From positions 933,347 to 997,346 of the forward strand of contig NC_005071.1 in NCBI RefSeq assembly GCF_000011485.1: a stretch of DNA of 64,000 bases, given 5' to 3'. The number at the start of each line of letters is the position of its first letter. Position 1 is the first letter of the stretch. A program made the translations under genes and the position numbers. The DNA comes from Prochlorococcus marinus str. MIT 9313 (GTDB lineage: Bacteria > Cyanobacteriota > Cyanobacteriia > PCC-6307 > Cyanobiaceae). Under the pieces are notes generated by a model that saw nothing but the letters and a program-made list of their open reading frames with translations, had not been told where the DNA came from and searched no databases. This document shows positions 53,812 through 62,844 of the stretch, piece by piece.

Positions 53812-54184
53812 AGACTGCCAATAAGATACCGACCTCCCTGCAATGGCCAGGTCTCGGGGAGGTCAGACCGCATTGTGCAAGGCACCAGCCCAGCTGTTGA
53901 CAGAGGAGAAGAAACCCTGATGTTGAAAAGAATTTATGCAGACCGACAATGCCGAGTCAAGCAATTCTTTAATGGTTAGACCAAATTAGGGAAATCAAAA
54001 GGAGCAATGATTTGAGCCTGACCCAAATGATTTAGATGTGCTGAAGCGAGATCAGCAAAAAAAACAGTATTTATTTCTAGAGAGCATGAGCATTCCGAAG
54101 ACGTTATGGCAATTCCCTCCATGAACCATGGAGGGCCATTTCAGGCTGAGACCAGTTTAGATGCTCGCCTTATGAAAAGAAGGT
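53812..54184. other. spacer with two inverted repeats
   Basis: Besides the hairpin listed separately at 54106-54139, GACCTCC near 53834 can pair with GGAGGTC near 53861. No credible gene. Confidence 0.4.
54106..54139. repeat. 9-bp perfect hairpin with outer stem
   Basis: CCCTCCATG (54115-54123), loop AAC, CATGGAGGG (54127-54135); outside it ATGG (54106-54109) pairs with CCAT (54136-54139). It lies 45 bases past the stop of the minus-strand membrane-protein gene. No T-run, so termination is possible but not typical. Confidence 0.6.
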
Positions 54185-54325
54185 TCAGCCTTCTTTTTTG
54201 ACGAAGACTTGCGTGGCAAGCAGGAACAGTCCTCCAGCGATAAGCAGTGCTATCTCGGGACGGATTGAGGGGCCGACTGCTGAGGCAAAGAGCACTGCAG
54301 GCATAACCACGTCCATGACGTCCAT
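54185..54325 (-). CDS. micro membrane protein, 46 aa
   Basis: Begins at the Met at 54325 and has two short hydrophobic stretches (VVMPAVLFASAVGPSI and EIALLIAGGLFLLATQVFV) with a KKEG tail. The frame is open upstream to 54409 but that part is polar and unconvincing. No family recognised. Many cyanobacterial micro-membrane proteins look like this. Confidence 0.5.
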   Translation of the reverse strand: MDVMDVVMPAVLFASAVGPSIRPEIALLIAGGLFLLATQVFVKKEG

Positions 54326-54557
54326 TTCAAAATCGCTGCCACTTCTAGCACTGAACAACCCCCCTCGTCCATCAACGTCATCAAAGGCCATGACAACCAA
54401 TGCACTCAAGCCAAATCTGCTGAAACAGCTGCAAAGACACGCAGAGGGAGCTCCTAGAAGACAAATCTAAAGAAAAGCTGAGTAAAGGTTGGGTAAGAAT
54501 TGAGCTTCAGCAGTGCTTCTCAGGCTTATATGTATCACCCGATACAGGGAGCCAATC

Positions 54558-54740
54558 ATGAGCACCCAAAACCCCAGAACACCAAAACCCGACAAAAGCC
54601 CTCCCCAACGCAAAACCACCTTCAAGTGGAACAGCAACGGAGAGTTGTCTGCGGTGGATATGGCACGAGTACTCGAGCGATTGACCAACCCAGCGCTGAC
54701 CCAATGCGATCTTGCCTGTGAACTTGATCAAAATACCTAA
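54558..54740 (+). CDS. hypothetical basic/helical protein, 60 aa
   Basis: Starts at ATG 54558. The first 22 residues are Pro/Lys-rich (STQNPRTPKPDKSPPQRK); the rest is a helix with SAVDMARVLERLTNPALTQCDLACEL and two Cys. The frame is open slightly upstream. Protein-like, no known family. Confidence 0.5.
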   Translation: MSTQNPRTPKPDKSPPQRKTTFKWNSNGELSAVDMARVLERLTNPALTQCDLACELDQNT

Positions 54741-54851
54741 ATCAACTTGATATTGATTCAGGTTCATGTACTGCCTGATCGCCTTGGAAGCTACTCGTGC
54801 CATTGAGCCAGCCAGCAGCTGTGGCACCATCAACAAGACAAATAGATCGCC

Positions 54852-55301
54852 ATGACAATTCTCAAGACCTTCATGATCAGGCTGAAGAGAACAGCGACTC
54901 TAATAGCCTTACTAGCACTTGTTTTGACAATATTCTCCCCTACAGCAGTCTTCGCTTCTGAGATTGTTGATATAGAAGATCCTACGCCATTAGAGCTTAA
55001 AGTCGCACAAGGCTATGCAGGCAAATTTTGCAATGGAGTTGCCATGGGCCTTACGCAAGAAAGTGCTCTTAAAATTGCAATTGCTGAAAATCGCAAACCC
55101 TCATTCAATCCCTCGTTATGGACTGCTGTCATCTCCAATGACAAGCAGCTAGAAAGTATAGACGAAAACAAAATTGCATCCCTTGTTACATCAATGGTTG
55201 TCGATAAATGTGGTGACCCTCTTGGGCTAAATAGCCAAACTGATGTGGATGAATTTACATCCTATTTCATATCTACGCGAGAAGAGTCATTGAGTAATTG
55301 A
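54852..55301 (+). CDS. exported hypothetical protein, 149 aa
   Basis: Classic signal peptide: basic start, hydrophobic core LIALLALVLTIFS, and AVFA-S cleavage site near residue 35. The mature part is small and helical, with two Cys (KFCNGVAMGL and DKCGDPLGL) likely in a disulphide, and a repeated pattern of Leu/Ile helices. Periplasmic or secreted. No family recognised. Confidence 0.65.
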   Translation: MTILKTFMIRLKRTATLIALLALVLTIFSPTAVFASEIVDIEDPTPLELKVAQGYAGKFCNGVAMGLTQESALKIAIAENRKPSFNPSLWTAVISNDKQLESIDENKIASLVTSMVVDKCGDPLGLNSQTDVDEFTSYFISTREESLSN

Positions 55302-55552
55302 TGAGTTCTGACCATCATTGAAATGTCCATGACAATGAAGGTAATCCTCCAGATAACGCATCCTTAGATGAATGTATTCGGTCACCTGCGGCTGCATGGT
55401 CGATGTATTTAAAGGAGTCCGCCAGAGTTTCGTTAGGTCTACTGCTTGGCTGAGGGCCAAAGAGCTCAATGGTGTTGAGGTCCTCAATCGAAGCGCCCAG
55501 TATCAACAAAATGCAGGAAAGCTCCATAGGCTTTAGCAATCGCGATTTAGAC

Positions 55553-56353
55553 ATGGAAACCCCCTTTCGTAACGTCACTCCCAATACCCCTGGAGGTACG
55601 GCATCACTTCTGATCGCTCTCTTGTTTTCCAGCTTTATCTTGATCACGCAGGCTTTGTTCGTCGTCCCAGCAGGTCAAGTTGCAGTTGTGACCACGTTGG
55701 GCAAAGTCAGTGGGGGGTCTCGTCTGCCAGGGCTAAACCTCAAAATTCCGTTCATCCAAGCAGTAGCTCCCTTTGATGTTCGCACGCAGGTGAGGCCTGA
55801 GAAATTCGCCTCCCTAACAAAGGATCTTCAAGTCATTGAGGCAACTGCCACGGTGAAATATGCAGTACGGCCTAATGAAGCCGGGCGTGTGTACAGCACA
55901 ATCGCCAGCAATGACCGCGAAATCTATCCACGCATCATTCAACCCTCCCTGCTCAAGGCACTTAAATCAGTGTTCTCCCAATACGAACTTGTCACTATTG
56001 CCAGCAAGTGGAGCGACATCTCAGAGCTTGTGGAACGGGCTGTCGCTGATGAACTCGATAAGTTTGACTATGTAGAAGTTCGTGGCCTTGATCTCACTGG
56101 CCTTGTCATCGCTGAAGAGTACAGAGCCGCTATCGAACAAAAGCAGATTGCAGAGCAACAACTTCTCAGAGCGCAAACTGAAGTTAAAATTGCTGAGCAG
56201 GAAGCACAGCGATACGAAACCCTCAACCGCACTCTCGACGACCAGGTGCTTTTCAAACTGTTCCTCGACAAATGGGACGGCAGCACGAAGGTTGTGCCCG
56301 CTTTGCCAGGATCAAAAGGAGGCGGGACGCCTGTGATCGTAGGGGGACGTTGA
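55553..56353 (+). CDS. prohibitin/SPFH-domain membrane protein, 266 aa
   Basis: Band-7/prohibitin homologue. Start chosen at ATG 55553, giving one N-terminal membrane helix (SLLIALLFSSFILITQALFVV) followed by the SPFH domain: VPAGQVAVVTTLGKVSG, PGLNLKIPFIQAVAPFDVRTQ, EATATVKYAVRPNEAGRVY. A C-terminal helical segment (EEYRAAIEQKQIAEQQLLRAQTEVKIAEQEAQRYE) forms the coiled coil. The frame is open upstream without homology. Probably a membrane-microdomain scaffold, possibly linked to membrane proteases. Confidence 0.85.
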   Translation: METPFRNVTPNTPGGTASLLIALLFSSFILITQALFVVPAGQVAVVTTLGKVSGGSRLPGLNLKIPFIQAVAPFDVRTQVRPEKFASLTKDLQVIEATATVKYAVRPNEAGRVYSTIASNDREIYPRIIQPSLLKALKSVFSQYELVTIASKWSDISELVERAVADELDKFDYVEVRGLDLTGLVIAEEYRAAIEQKQIAEQQLLRAQTEVKIAEQEAQRYETLNRTLDDQVLFKLFLDKWDGSTKVVPALPGSKGGGTPVIVGGR

Positions 56354-57000
56354 TCATTAATAAGATCAGCCAAATTCTCAACTGTGGTAAGAACCGAAGA
56401 CAAAAAATCACCACTAGACAAAAAGCCAGTTAAAAACTAATAAAAGCCCTGATTAAATTTCCAAGTATTTAATCGCAGTGTTGGGGCGCATCCCAATACG
56501 CACTATTGCCGTTAAATTGATTGTGGCAATAGCACGGCAATCAAAAAGAAGAGTTATTAGACTCATTAGAAAGGAGTTGTCATCACGGTGAATAATTAGA
56601 ATTTGTCAGTAAATTATGCGGAAGAATATGAGTCGGTTCGCTGCCGCTCAATACCTCGATAAGTAGAAGCAAGCCATATCGTAAATTTGTGCATAGAAGA
56701 TCAGTCGTGAAGCCATGCTTCCTCTGGTATTTAGCTTTTAATAGCGAATTAAGACGATTGAGGTAATGCTGAAAAGCACGATTGGGTCTATAATAAACAC
56801 ATAAGTATTGAGGCTTCTATTGCCAAAAAGACATTTCTGTGTTGATAAATTTAAATGCTGAGATTTTTAAGCACTACTCATTGATCAACTGATCATTAAT
56901 CTTGAGTGACAGGTCCTCAACTCTGTGCTTGCCTTTAATGGCTAATCGTGAGGAATCGTTTTTCTGACGTTAAACGCCCTCCGGGACATGGAGTTGCGAG
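56354..57000. other. 650-base spacer with small hairpins
   Basis: No convincing gene. Small inverted repeats occur: TTGGG-loop-CCCAA near 56481-56496, and ATTGCCG with CGGCAAT near 56505-56541. Probably holds the promoter of the symporter gene. Confidence 0.4.
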
Positions 57001-59214
57001 ATGGTTGCCGGACTGCGATGGCTTCTCTGGCCACTGAGCCGCTTTCTGCGTCAGAGCCTATCGATGCAGATCCTTGAAGGTTTGCTGGCAGGGGTCATTG
57101 CTGGGTTGATGCTTCCCGTAGCCCTGGTGAGCCTGCTTGCACCAATAGGGGAAGGCTTCCTTCGCCTGTTCCAGATGCCAGTTGTGCCGTTTTTGAGCAT
57201 TTCGCTCGTGGCTGGAGTGGGACGCCTTGAACTTGCTCAAGCAAGTCGGCTACTCGGCCGAGCAGCGATTGTGCTGATGGGGTTCTGGGTGGTCGTGCTC
57301 GGGGCAGTGCTTTTGATTCCCCTTGGCTTTCCAGATTGGCGGGAAGCATCGTTCTTCCGGCCAAGCCTCTTAGAGGCTGCTAAGCCGATGAACCTCATCG
57401 AACTGTTTATTCCAGTCAATCCATTCGCAGCATTTGCAGACACACAAATTCCAGCAGTGGTGCTGTTTTCCATTGCGCTCGGCATCGCTCTGATTTCAGT
57501 TCCAAAAAGGCAGGGCTTGATCGAGGTGTTGGATCGGGTTCAATCAGCGCTGTTGAAGATCTCTGCATACATCGCAAGGTATACACCACTTGGAGTGTTT
57601 GCGATCCTCGCAAGCACGACGTCTCAAGTTTCACCATCAGAGCTCCCTCGACTCGCCATCTACATTGTTTTGCAGGGCGGAATTGCAGTTGTCCTTACAT
57701 TTCTCTTCCTTCCCTACCTCGTTCAAGCAGTCATCCCTATCAAGGCCGGGGAACTGATCAAGTCTTTCCGTACACCGCTTTTGATTGCGTTCTCAACAGC
57801 AAATTTACTGGTGGTCCTTCCATTACTAATCAATCAAGGCAAACAGCTCTTGATTGAGGGAATGGCAAGGCAACGTTCCCTTGGCTTAGAAGATCGTGAA
57901 AGCCGTAAAAAGTTAGCTCAGTCGATCGAATTACCGGTTGAGGTGCTGACTCCTCTTGCGCTGGTCTTCCCTGATATGGGCCGAGTGTTGTCGCTTGCTT
58001 TCGTCCCTTTTGCAGGTTGGCTTACAGGCAATCCGTTAACAGTCGAACAAATGCCCAGCTTCCTCATCACAGGTCTGGCAAGCACCTTCCTTGAAGGCGT
58101 GCTTGCGATGACATTCCTGCTGAGCAAGATGGGCCTGCCTACAGACATGGTGAATCTCTACATTGCCCTTGATCAGTTGGCTGTAGCACGTCTTGGCACA
58201 CTGCTTGCATGCATGAGTGTGATCAGCCTTGTACTTGTTGGGACATGGATCAGCCTTGAGGGATTTCGATACAGATTATCGAAACTCTTACCAGTTGCTA
58301 TCTCAATGCTAATCATACCAATATTCATCAGTGTGAATCGGTTTATTCTCAATCAAATTCCGCAACCAAGCAATCCATACCGAAGTCAACTCGAGACTCA
58401 AGGCTTTGTTCTGGCCAAAGAGAAAGCAGAGCTAATCAAGGAACCAAAGCCACTCGAAGGAGCCGGTATCTGGCCATCAATGCAGGCTAGAGGAGCAATC
58501 CGTTATTGCATCCATAAGCAGGATTATCCAATGGCTTATCGCAATGCAAAACAAGAGTTAGTTGGTGCTGATGTTGAAACTGGGCTCTTATTTGCAGAAG
58601 ATATGGGTATGAAAGCAAGTTTTATTCAAATCGATCACTTGGGTAATCAAAATAAGGTTAGACCAAATGGACTCGAGGCACTGAAGAATGAATTATGTGA
58701 CCTAAAGCTATCCAGTGATATCATTGTACCTCAGGAGTCTGCTGAGGTGTTGTACACTTCAACCAATCAAAGCTACGGCATAGGATTGCTGTTAAAGGGG
58801 AGTCGATTCAGTAGTAAATATAGATGGAAAGAGATCAAGGCTATAAAAGGTTTTCGAGTTGGCCTCGAAGCTCATTCCCCGTACAGTATCAATTGGGTGC
58901 AACGATTGCTTCCGCACGCTATCTTGAATACATCGAAAGTAACGGCCGAGCTACTCAAGGAACTCAAAAATGATAATCTTGATGCAGTAATCATTTCGGC
59001 CCAGAAAGGTGCTGCTTGGAATGTACTCGAACCAAGCCTCACATTACTCGTACCAAAACCTACAAAAAGCTTGCCGACCGCAAGACAAGTTCCTGAAGAT
59101 GCGATTGAGCTTTCGAGGGTTTGGAATCACTGGCTAAAGCTGCAGGGGTTTGACGGAACTAAAAATAAAGTTTATCAACACTGGGTTGAAGGGATTGCAG
59201 ATGAGGGAAAATAA
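57001..59214 (+). CDS. DAACS-type symporter fused to a solute-binding domain, 737 aa
   Basis: N-terminal about 445 residues form a dicarboxylate/amino-acid:cation symporter (SDF/DAACS) with IELFIPVNPFAAFADTQIPAVVLFSIALGIAL. The family's substrate motifs are altered: the Ser-rich AFSTSSSAATLP-type loop reads AFSTANLLVVLPLL, and the NMDGT segment is replaced by LTPLALVFPDMG. After a linker, residues about 494-730 resemble a family-3 solute-binding protein (AIRYCIHKQDYPMAYRN, ELVGADVETGLLFAEDMGM, KAIKGFRVGLEAHSPYSINWV). Such a fusion is unusual and would place a binding domain on the transporter. Start ATG 57001. Single gene. Confidence 0.75.
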   Translation: MVAGLRWLLWPLSRFLRQSLSMQILEGLLAGVIAGLMLPVALVSLLAPIGEGFLRLFQMPVVPFLSISLVAGVGRLELAQASRLLGRAAIVLMGFWVVVLGAVLLIPLGFPDWREASFFRPSLLEAAKPMNLIELFIPVNPFAAFADTQIPAVVLFSIALGIALISVPKRQGLIEVLDRVQSALLKISAYIARYTPLGVFAILASTTSQVSPSELPRLAIYIVLQGGIAVVLTFLFLPYLVQAVIPIKAGELIKSFRTPLLIAFSTANLLVVLPLLINQGKQLLIEGMARQRSLGLEDRESRKKLAQSIELPVEVLTPLALVFPDMGRVLSLAFVPFAGWLTGNPLTVEQMPSFLITGLASTFLEGVLAMTFLLSKMGLPTDMVNLYIALDQLAVARLGTLLACMSVISLVLVGTWISLEGFRYRLSKLLPVAISMLIIPIFISVNRFILNQIPQPSNPYRSQLETQGFVLAKEKAELIKEPKPLEGAGIWPSMQARGAIRYCIHKQDYPMAYRNAKQELVGADVETGLLFAEDMGMKASFIQIDHLGNQNKVRPNGLEALKNELCDLKLSSDIIVPQESAEVLYTSTNQSYGIGLLLKGSRFSSKYRWKEIKAIKGFRVGLEAHSPYSINWVQRLLPHAILNTSKVTAELLKELKNDNLDAVIISAQKGAAWNVLEPSLTLLVPKPTKSLPTARQVPEDAIELSRVWNHWLKLQGFDGTKNKVYQHWVEGIADEGK

Positions 59215-59504
59215 TGACGCCAACAATATCAACCGAGTAATAGACAAGATTTGACAGTTTCCTAATCATTTTAAGATTGATATTCTGGAAATATGTATGT
59301 CAATGATGGTGCTAGAAAGCGCGAGAATTTTGACGAGGAGTCAGTAATATATCCATAGAAAATGACAAGAAAGAATCAAACTGCTGGTCAGATTCAGTCA
59401 GTTTGATCAAAGGGTGTTCTGCTTAGAGATCAATAACCCAATAGTTTTTTTAGCGAATCAAAATCTAAGTACAAACATCTGCCACAGCCTGCCTCTCTTT
59501 TGAT
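59215..59504. other. spacer, nothing recognised
   Basis: AT-rich 290-base spacer between convergent genes. No gene or strong terminator seen. Confidence 0.35.
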
Positions 59505-59867
59505 CTAGTCAGGATTACCAGCCTTGGTCAGGCCAGAAGAAAGGGGATGAAGCTTTTTCCTAGCGCGAGGCGGCGACACCCTCAACCGTGAAGTCGGTGC
59601 ACTGCTGGACAATTGATGGGCATGTGGACCCCATTCGGGGATAGGTGCAGGTTGTGCATTCCGATTGACATGCGTTGAACGGATTGGAGTTAACGATGAG
59701 CGGGAAGGCTTTAACCGTCGTTGGGAGCGCGATGCAGTCAAGGTGATCAACAATGCGATTGCGCTAATAAATACGGGGCGCAAAGTAAAAACTGAAAAGC
59801 GCCCTCCGAGCAATATTGCAATGCCAACAACGATGGTCAGCTCGTAAGGGTGTGGAGAGGATCTCAT
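59505..59867 (-). CDS. membrane protein with Pro/Arg-rich tail, 120 aa
   Basis: One or two N-terminal membrane helices (TIVVGIAILLGGRFSVFTLRPVFISAIALLITL) followed by a long basic, Ser/Pro-rich tail, probably disordered. The first ATG overlaps the previous stop by four bases (ATGA), so it is coupled to the 61-aa gene. No family recognised. Confidence 0.55.
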   Translation of the reverse strand: MRSSPHPYELTIVVGIAILLGGRFSVFTLRPVFISAIALLITLTASRSQRRLKPSRSSLTPIRSTHVNRNAQPAPIPEWGPHAHQLSSSAPTSRLRVSPPRARKKLHPLSSGLTKAGNPD

Positions 59868-60049
59868 TGATCGTCTTCCAATTCGGTAGTACTCAAGCTT
59901 CTAACGCATTGATCTTCTTGTCGCAAGGATTGCCTTGATCTTCGAAAGTCCTGATCCAGCTGCTGAGCTGCCCATCGGTTGAGAACAATGCAAAGGGCGA
60001 ATGGGTAGATGCTCAATTGATCAAAGCCGATAAGACGCCTTGCTAACAA
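59864..60049 (-). CDS. small hypothetical protein, 61 aa
   Basis: Mixed protein with a short hydrophobic stretch (LSIYPFALCIVL) and a charged, helical second half (QLDQDFRRSRQSLRQEDQCVRSL). Coupled by ATGA overlap to the downstream membrane-protein gene. No family recognised. Confidence 0.5.
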   Translation of the reverse strand: MLARRLIGFDQLSIYPFALCIVLNRWAAQQLDQDFRRSRQSLRQEDQCVRSLSTTELEDDQ

Positions 60050-60121
60050 GCAAAAAAGTGTTCAGGGACAGCGCAGATCTTGGACATCAATCAGCTGTGA
60101 TTTCTTGGATTTATAGGCTGA

Positions 60122-60328
60122 TCATCCTCCCGGCCAATTGCCTCTGCAAACCAAGCGACATCTTTCTGAATCAAGCTGAGCGCTATCTCTAATTTTGCTG
60201 ATCAAGATCTGATCGCGATTGCCTAAGTGAATCAGGTTGATCCTCACTTCAAGCTGCTCACAAGTTATTGGCAGGCTTGCCTTCAAGTCTGAAGGTCGAA
60301 TTAACGCCCAACTCTCAGACTCACTCAT
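60122..60328 (-). CDS. hypothetical protein coupled to pfkB-like gene, 68 aa
   Basis: Starting at the Met at 60328, its ATG lies inside the last codons of the PfkB gene (GATGAGTGA), an eight-base overlap, which argues for translational coupling and real expression. The product has ITCEQLEVRINLIHLGNRDQILISKIRD, a plausible beta-alpha fold, and one CRLVCRG pair of Cys near the C-terminus. No family recognised. Confidence 0.5.
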   Translation of the reverse strand: MSESESWALIRPSDLKASLPITCEQLEVRINLIHLGNRDQILISKIRDSAQLDSERCRLVCRGNWPGG

Positions 60329-61190
60329 CACTGGAGTAAGGCCCAAAATGAGTTGCACAGCTTGCACCGCAGTGAGCCCCTAGGCTGATCGCCTGTTCAT
60401 CAGTCCAACCAGCAGCCAAACCTGCAGTTACCCCAGCGGCAAAGCTATCGCCACAGCCATAAGCATCCACGACTGGAGACTTCAGTGAAACAGCCTGATA
60501 GCGTCCCCCAGGCCATAGCTGACCGCCTAAAGCTCCTTCAGTTGCAATTCTCAGCCGGGGAGTTGGAAAGAGCGCTTTATCTGGAACGTGTTCGCCTGGA
60601 TCAAGACCACTACCAATCAGCGCATCAAGCTGAATATTCGCCTGCTCAAGTGTCTCTAGACGCACGCGAGGAGTAGCTGCCATCACACCAGCATGACGAC
60701 AATGATGCAGTGCAGGTGCATCTGCAGCGGTCACAAAAACACCGTCGTAACCAGCAAGGGCTCCCCAGCCCAGCGCATCTTTTGCTCTGGGTTGTAAACG
60801 CTCGCCAATCACTGTAATTGCCCGTTCCCCATGAGAATCAACAAGGCTGATCGCCCGACGAGTGGGTTGATCACGCCAAGCCACAGTCAGGCTTAAGCCA
60901 AGCTGCTGGAGTCTTTGAAAACTCTTTTCACCGCATGAATCTCGACCTAGAGCTGTTATGAATTGAACGGGTTGTTTAACGAGCCGAGCCAATTGCACCG
61001 CGACGACAGCTCCACCGCCAGCGGGCTCTTCAAAAGAATGATCTGCATGGCTGATTACCCCAGGCTGGGGTAATTGATCTGTAGACAGGAAGGTCACCCA
61101 TTCAACGTGGCCCACAACGGCCAACTTCAGCTTGGGAAGATCTGGCAGATCCTGGGGTTCCAAGAGATTCATGGTGATTGATTCACTCAA
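60321..61190 (-). CDS. PfkB-family sugar kinase, 289 aa
   Basis: Ribokinase-like carbohydrate or nucleoside kinase. Signature 1 region is GGGAVVAVQLARL, with QFITALGRDSCGEKSFQRL; signature 2 is VVDAYGCGDSFAAGVTAGLAAG with the catalytic Asp in the GxGD motif. At 289 aa it has typical length. Substrate cannot be deduced. The downstream small gene overlaps its stop, so the two are co-translated. Confidence 0.85.
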   Translation of the reverse strand: MSESITMNLLEPQDLPDLPKLKLAVVGHVEWVTFLSTDQLPQPGVISHADHSFEEPAGGGAVVAVQLARLVKQPVQFITALGRDSCGEKSFQRLQQLGLSLTVAWRDQPTRRAISLVDSHGERAITVIGERLQPRAKDALGWGALAGYDGVFVTAADAPALHHCRHAGVMAATPRVRLETLEQANIQLDALIGSGLDPGEHVPDKALFPTPRLRIATEGALGGQLWPGGRYQAVSLKSPVVDAYGCGDSFAAGVTAGLAAGWTDEQAISLGAHCGASCATHFGPYSSDE

Positions 61191-61866
61191 TAGAAAAAGG
61201 ATGCATCAGTACGGCATGGTCACGCCGATGGGGCTGTTGGCTATCGATTTGACTAGTAACAAGCCTGGGCCGCTCGCTTAGGCCATGATCGTTGCAGGGC
61301 ATGCACAAAGCCTTAGCTGATTCGTGGCCTTAGAAAAAAGGAGGACTGGCGAATGGCGTGCCTCTTTGCTATCCCTGGGTAACTGCCAAAGCACAATGGC
61401 AACACTGTTACAGGCAACTGGGGTGGAGCTAGAGCCATGCCTTTGCGAGCATTGCTGTCAGATTCGAAGTCAACAAAAGGAATCCCAGAGAGTCTGGCAA
61501 CTTCCGAAATTCCAAAGCGGTTGCTGGCAGCGTCTTGATCTGCATCATTCCAGCAAGGCCACATAATCTAAAAATGCCAAGCAGATGATCGACAGAACCA
61601 AAACCCAGTTCTTCATGCGAGCTGGGTTGCCTTTCTCCTGGTCATCTCAGCATGGTGATTCGCACTGTTCACTGATGTAGAGAGTTCGCATTCACGCTCT
61701 CAAAAGAGGTCTGAAAAGCCGTTCGCAAATGATCGTTATCGACACGAGTTTCCCTCATTGAATGAGTAAGCAACCCAGTCTGCTCGAAGGGCCTTGTAGA
61801 AGAGACGATAGGCAGAAGGTCTGACCCGTTACGTGATCAGCTTGATTGAAAACGGCTTGAGACGAT
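61191..61866. other. 680-base region with two antisense frames
   Basis: Open frames 61324-61566 (plus) and 61313-61564 (minus) lie exactly opposite each other. The plus one contains a Cys cluster (CLCEHCCQ), but neither has a family or good start context. I cannot choose between them and list no gene. Confidence 0.35.
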
Positions 61867-62040
61867 TCAAGACCTGTGCTGCTCGCGATTGAGTTCAAGC
61901 AAGACCTGATCCTCAATAGCGTTCCGAAGCCATGAGGCAATAGAACGACGCTCATTCCTTGCCAAACGTTCCACCTCTGCCGCAAGCGAAAGCGGAAGGT
62001 TGACAGCCAGTCGCCTGGTGATGGTGAGATTGACAGGCAT
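61867..62040 (-). CDS. ribbon-helix-helix DNA-binding protein, 57 aa
   Basis: RHH fold by pattern: strand LTITRRLAVNLP, helix A LSLAAEVERLARNE, turn RRSI, helix B ASWLRNAIEDQVLLEL. This is the Arc/CopG-type layout and uses a clean ATG at 62040. It is divergent from a two-gene micro-operon beginning at 62203, with inverted repeats in the space between that suit an RHH operator. Short enough to be missed by callers. Possible autoregulator or antitoxin-like protein; no toxin recognised. Confidence 0.65.
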   Translation of the reverse strand: MPVNLTITRRLAVNLPLSLAAEVERLARNERRSIASWLRNAIEDQVLLELNREQHRS

Positions 62041-62156
62041 TGCCCTGAAGCTGCATCAGCCAACACACAATAGCTATAAGGGATCCAAAGTGAAGCATAG
62101 GGGTATCCCTACACGCAAGGGGTTGCACTTTGCAGTAGAAAGAGCCGATGATTCGG

Positions 62157-62176
62157 ATGCCGACAAATTCCGGCAT
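62157..62176. promoter_or_regulatory. inverted repeat upstream of micro-operon
   Basis: ATGCCG (62157-62162) pairs with CGGCAT (62171-62176), eight-base loop, 26 bases before the first ATG. A second short dyad, CCGATGATTCGG, lies just left at 62145-62156, and TAGGG-GTAT-CCCTA near 62099. Candidate operators for the divergent RHH protein. Confidence 0.4.
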
Positions 62177-62202
62177 TAAAACAACTCCATCGCAATCAGT
62201 AA

Positions 62203-62388
62203 ATGAACAACACAATCAAGAGAACTTCAGTAACGCGTGGGCTGACAAACATCCACACGATCAAGTTGGCAGTGCTCGATGCAATCGAATATGCAGAGCA
62301 GCGAGGTGATTTAAATCTAGCTCTCGCCTACGCCGCTCTCCTTAAGAAAGACCTCGACCCATTGATCAAAGAGAGGCTAGGATTATGA
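62203..62388 (+). CDS. small hypothetical protein, 61 aa, micro-operon
   Basis: Basic N-terminus (MNNTIKRTSVTRGL), then an amphipathic helical part (IHTIKLAVLDAIEYAEQRGDLNLALAYAALLKKDLDPLI). The end overlaps the next gene by four bases (ATGA). No family recognised. Likely regulated together with its partner by the divergent RHH protein. Confidence 0.6.
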   Translation: MNNTIKRTSVTRGLTNIHTIKLAVLDAIEYAEQRGDLNLALAYAALLKKDLDPLIKERLGL

Positions 62389-62660
62389 AACTTACAAATG
62401 TTGTAGCAAAACATGGATTCGTTCCATCTGCTCTTGCCCAAATCAACAATGCCAAGCTCTATGAGCGCAACAACTCAGACGGAGTTACAGAACTACTTTG
62501 CGTTCAGAAGATAGGCAAGGGAATGAGAGTTGATCGCATGCCATTGCTGATAGCGTCTGGTTTAATCATCCCTATCGGGGAGGCAGTTAAACAGATCCTA
62601 CCGATTTCAGAGCTCGAGGGATTTCTAGAACTAACACTTAAGCCAGCTGTGTTCCATTAA
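62385..62660 (+). CDS. hypothetical protein, 91 aa, micro-operon
   Basis: Soluble protein with a beta-rich pattern (VTELLCVQKIGKGMRVDRMPLLIASGLIIPIGEAVKQILPISELEGFLELTL). Coupled to the 61-aa gene. No known family; the pair could be a small phage-derived or toxin-antitoxin-like unit, but nothing in the sequence proves that. Confidence 0.6.
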   Translation: MKLTNVVAKHGFVPSALAQINNAKLYERNNSDGVTELLCVQKIGKGMRVDRMPLLIASGLIIPIGEAVKQILPISELEGFLELTLKPAVFH

Positions 62661-62844
62661 GCTGCTTTTCATTGAACAGCAAAGCTCTAGTTATAAAGTA
62701 TGTAAGCACTAAGTGGTAAGCGCTTAAGAGTGGATAAGAAGCAAATCTAGGAATAAGCAGGTATTAATAAATAGAAAGGGGAGTAAATGGTCTTTGATTT
62801 AATTATCAATCAATAGAAAAAGAAAAGTCAGGCATCTAATCAGC

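Noticed and set aside
61313-61566. Two complementary frames, one with a Cys cluster
   Set aside because: Fully antisense to each other without supporting features; cannot decide that either is a gene.
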